Below are positions 61,476 through 64,000 of a DNA stretch of 64,000 bases, in pieces. Each line of letters opens with the position of its first letter. Position 1 is the first letter of the stretch. Source of the stretch: Arthrobacter sp. NicSoilC5 (GTDB lineage: Bacteria; Actinomycetota; Actinomycetes; Actinomycetales; Micrococcaceae); NCBI RefSeq assembly GCF_019977395.1, contig NZ_AP024660.1, positions 1,860,001 to 1,924,000 on the forward strand, given 5' to 3'. Below the pieces are notes generated by a model that saw only the letters and a program-made list of their open reading frames with translations, was not told where the DNA came from and searched no databases. The translations under genes and the position numbers were made by a program.

Positions 61476-62936
61476 ATGACGTCACTGAAACATCTGCTGC
61501 AAGACACCTATGCCCGCCAAATGTTCGTGTTCGTTGTTGTCGGCCTGGCCTTGTCCGCCATGGTGCCGTTCGGCAGCAGGTTCCTTACCGGCGGCTCACC
61601 CGTCCTGGTCCTGGCGGCGGCAGTGCTTCCCCTGCTGCTGGCGGTAGCGCTCATCGTCACGCCCCGGATCTCCAAGGCAGACCAGCAGGCCGCAGGCGGT
61701 TCGCAGGAACGCCTGGGCGCGGCCCTGCTCCTGTACCTGTCCCCGGTGCTCCTGCTGAACGCCGTCTACCCGCTGGTGAGTCCTGCCATGGCCGGCATCA
61801 ATGTTGCAGGGGTGCCGCTGACCTACGTGGTCCTGGCATCGTCGGTCACCGTGCCGTGGCTGGCCCAGGCTGCGTGCCTCCCCATTTACCGCGTGCTCGG
61901 TGACCTCATGGCCGAGCGCAACCTCGGGGAGATCACCCGCCGGTTCTGCCAGTACTGGCCGCTGATGTTCGTCCAGTCCCTGCCTCTCGTTGCGGTGTTC
62001 GCGGTTCCCCTGTGGCTGGCCACCGGCTGGTCCTGGGACGCCATGATGCACTACGTGGTCCTGTGCGTCCTGCACCTGCTGTTCGTGCAATCACTGGTGC
62101 TGGCCAACGTGGCCAACCGCCGTGGCCTGTGGGCTGCCGCCTGGTCCGGCTACGCGGCCGCACTGTTCCTCGCTCCCGCCGCCTGGTGGCTGCCGCCTGT
62201 GGTCGGAACCGTCACGCAGCTCGTTGCCATGCGCTCGGGCCTGCGCCACCTGGGCATCACCAAGCACCTGGGCGCACGGGTGTTCGGTGCTGACCTGGTC
62301 CGCGGCCTGCTTATGGGTGCGGTCCTCTGGGCTGACAAGTATGCGCTGTTCCTGGTGACAGGCGGGGCATTCCAGGTTGTGGCTGTTTTCGCTGCCATGC
62401 TCCCGGCAGTCATCGCCTACAACTTCTACTTCGTGCACTTGGCACCTGGCGTGGACCGGGCCCTCGGCAGGCTGCACAAGGACATCGCCACCGCCCCGGT
62501 CAGCGTCCTGAAGGGCAGCTCCAGCCGGCTGGTCCGTGTCCTGGACCGCTCGGTGGTCCTCACCGGAGCCATCGCCGGGCTGCTGACCCTCTCGGTGTCG
62601 CTGGCAGTGTCCGGCCTGGACCCGGCCAACACGTTACTGACGGTTGCCGCCGCCCTGGCCTCGTGGTCCTTCATGATGCTCACGCTCCTGAACTACGAGC
62701 TGGACTTCATCGGGGAGAAAATCACGCCCCAGATCCTCGGCGCCGTGCACCTGGCCGTGTGCATCGCAGCCTTCGCCGGCGGAGCCCACCTGATCGGCAC
62801 CTCGCTGCATTCCGCCAGCTACCTGATCCTGGGGGCCGCTGACTTCGTCCTTATCGCCGTCGGCTGGTCGCTCTACAAGCGGCACTGGAGCCAGCCCGAA
62901 TACACCCTCTTTTGGCGGCACGCCACCACGTGGTGA
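61476..62936 (+). CDS. pelG: PelG-like exopolysaccharide membrane protein
   Basis: Protein of 486 residues with about 12 membrane helices. The segment GAVLWADKYALFLVTGG resembles the PelG core (ADK-type charged helix), and the order pelG-pelF plus similar length supports PelG, the putative flippase/export partner of the PelF synthase. A GAAGGAAG ribosome site is five bases before the ATG. Identity by sequence alone is moderate; the neighbour PelF makes it much firmer. Confidence 0.72.
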   Translation: MTSLKHLLQDTYARQMFVFVVVGLALSAMVPFGSRFLTGGSPVLVLAAAVLPLLLAVALIVTPRISKADQQAAGGSQERLGAALLLYLSPVLLLNAVYPLVSPAMAGINVAGVPLTYVVLASSVTVPWLAQAACLPIYRVLGDLMAERNLGEITRRFCQYWPLMFVQSLPLVAVFAVPLWLATGWSWDAMMHYVVLCVLHLLFVQSLVLANVANRRGLWAAAWSGYAAALFLAPAAWWLPPVVGTVTQLVAMRSGLRHLGITKHLGARVFGADLVRGLLMGAVLWADKYALFLVTGGAFQVVAVFAAMLPAVIAYNFYFVHLAPGVDRALGRLHKDIATAPVSVLKGSSSRLVRVLDRSVVLTGAIAGLLTLSVSLAVSGLDPANTLLTVAAALASWSFMMLTLLNYELDFIGEKITPQILGAVHLAVCIAAFAGGAHLIGTSLHSASYLILGAADFVLIAVGWSLYKRHWSQPEYTLFWRHATTW

Positions 62937-63013
62937 CGTGGCTCCCGCCACCGCACGTCCCTCAGTCAGTCCGAAACTCTTGAGCCTTCAGAACACCAGG
63001 TGAGGAAACAACC

Positions 63014-64000
63014 ATGTACTCGACCCTTAAGAACCTAAAGACCCGCTGGAACAGCAATCCGGCCCCGTCAGTGCTTTCGGCGGGACCGGCAGCCGCCCCG
63101 GCGCCCCGGGATGTCGAGTACCAGGACGTAGACGTGGCCATCGTGATGGAGTCCACCTACCCCTACCTCAAGGGCGGCGTCTCGGCAGTGGTGCACGACA
63201 TCGTCACGCACAACCCGGACCTCAGCTACGGCATCATCCACATCACCTGGGACTCCAGCGCGCCGCTGACGGACCTCTACGGCATGCCCGGGAACGTCCG
63301 CTGGGTCCGGACGGTCTTCCTCAGCATGGAGGAACACCGGCACGACTACATGTCGGTGACCGTCAAGGACCTGGGCATGGACTCCAAACAGCGCGAAGAA
63401 CTCTCTCACCGGCTTTTTGACGCCATCTACGCCCTGTCAGAACACGGCGAAGTGGAGCCGCTGTGGGACCTGATTGACGAGGGCCTCAACAAGCGGACCC
63501 GGCAGTACCCCCTGTGGGCCCTGCTCGGATCCCGGGAATTCATGCAGGCGCTGCAGGACCGGATGCCGCAGCTGAACCTGCCGCTGGCCGAATCCTTCTG
63601 GGTGCTGCGGAACTTCTTCTCCCTGGCCTATGCCATCACCGGCGAGACCATGCCCCGCGCCAAGGTCTACCACGCCCACACCACCGGCTACGCATCCCTG
63701 CTGGGGGCAGCGGCCGCGCGGGACCACGACACCGCCTTCCTGCTGACCGAACACAACCTGTATGTCCGGGACACCGTGAACACCCTGCTGGACCGCAACA
63801 TGGCCCTGTCCATCACGGCCGATGACTACCGGCTCTTCGACGTCACGGCGGAACAGCGCGCCTGGATGGCCTGGTGGACGGAAATGGGACGCTTCTGCTA
63901 CCCCAGCGCCCGCCTGATTACCTACCTCTACCCCAGCGCCATCACAGAGGCAGCCCGCCTGGGAACGGACATCGACAAGTCCGTCGTGGTGCCCAACGGC
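63014..64000 (+). CDS. pelF: PelF-like GT4 glycosyltransferase, truncated by window end
   Basis: At least 329 residues, open to the right edge. After a ~35-residue lead the PelF (DUF3492) signature begins: DVAIVMESTYPYLKGGVSAVVHDIVTHNPDLSYGIIHIT. Later parts include YHAHTTGYASLLGAAAARDHDTAFLLTEHNLYVRD (GT4 donor-binding HxH and acceptor HNLY) and ITYLYPSAITEAARLGTD. PelF uses UDP-sugars to build the Pel-type polymer in the cytoplasm. A GAGG ribosome site precedes the ATG. Coupled with pelG, 77 bases away. Confidence 0.85.
   Translation, partial: MYSTLKNLKTRWNSNPAPSVLSAGPAAAPAPRDVEYQDVDVAIVMESTYPYLKGGVSAVVHDIVTHNPDLSYGIIHITWDSSAPLTDLYGMPGNVRWVRTVFLSMEEHRHDYMSVTVKDLGMDSKQREELSHRLFDAIYALSEHGEVEPLWDLIDEGLNKRTRQYPLWALLGSREFMQALQDRMPQLNLPLAESFWVLRNFFSLAYAITGETMPRAKVYHAHTTGYASLLGAAAARDHDTAFLLTEHNLYVRDTVNTLLDRNMALSITADDYRLFDVTAEQRAWMAWWTEMGRFCYPSARLITYLYPSAITEAARLGTDIDKSVVVPNG

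Noticed and set aside
1..64000. tRNA, rRNA, CRISPR arrays, complete IS elements or prophage
   Set aside because: I scanned intergenic stretches by eye for tRNA T-loop sequence, regular direct repeats, and transposase or integrase motifs in the coding frames, and saw none.

Overview
The window is about 64 kb of high-GC chromosome with dense, often 4-bp-overlapping genes. Gene content points to a high-GC Gram-positive (Actinobacteria), most likely Arthrobacter/Pseudarthrobacter or another Micrococcaceae. Supporting traits are a menaquinone gene (menC), LCP and SEDS envelope enzymes, several ANTAR regulators, an ECF42-type sigma factor beside a DGPF protein, and many apparently leaderless starts. 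I see no tRNA, rRNA, CRISPR array, phage or complete insertion sequence. The last gene runs off the right edge.

Layout. 0.1-7.9 kb: small membrane protein, menC, corA, then a regulator/ABC-exporter operon divergent from an MFS transporter with a clear shared operator, and a PAP2 phosphatase. 7.9-15.3 kb: a leftward cell-surface glycan operon (secreted galactose-oxidase-like copper radical oxidase, excalibur protein, processive GT2, GT39, GtrA, small protein), followed by a 0.6-kb non-coding stretch with strong hairpins. 16.5-18.9 kb: a SipW-type signal peptidase operon with three TasA/camelysin-like substrates. 19.1-31.8 kb: mixed metabolism and regulation (two TetR, cupin, flavoprotein monooxygenase, lipase-like hydrolase, MFS, PAS-ANTAR, trxB, MarR, GAF-ANTAR, two very small proteins).

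31.8-38.1 kb: envelope genes (SEDS polymerase, LCP ligase, acyltransferase 3), an ArsR/CDF metal pair, and a GAF-ANTAR gene split by an in-frame amber codon. 38.4-47.8 kb: FAD monooxygenase, DGPF/ECF42 pair with a recognisable promoter, a second GT2/GT39 pair, a YtrA-type GntR with a perfect 12-bp operator and its membrane partner, and a lipid kinase. 47.9-52.5 kb: branched-chain 2-oxoacid dehydrogenase operon with a divergent Lrp regulator. 52.8-57.1 kb: a second SipW-substrate cluster with no peptidase of its own. 57.1-64 kb: a large PqqD-like/M50 membrane metalloprotease coupled to an Ala/Asn/Asp-rich internally duplicated acidic protein, divergent from pelG-like and pelF-like exopolysaccharide genes.

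Theme: much of the window builds or decorates the cell surface, with two GT2 systems, a Pel-like system, two sets of SipW-type fibre-like proteins and an LCP ligase. The most novel-looking parts are the M50/repeat-protein pair beside pel genes, the copper-oxidase/GT2 operon with duplicated N-terminal domains, and the split SipW system.
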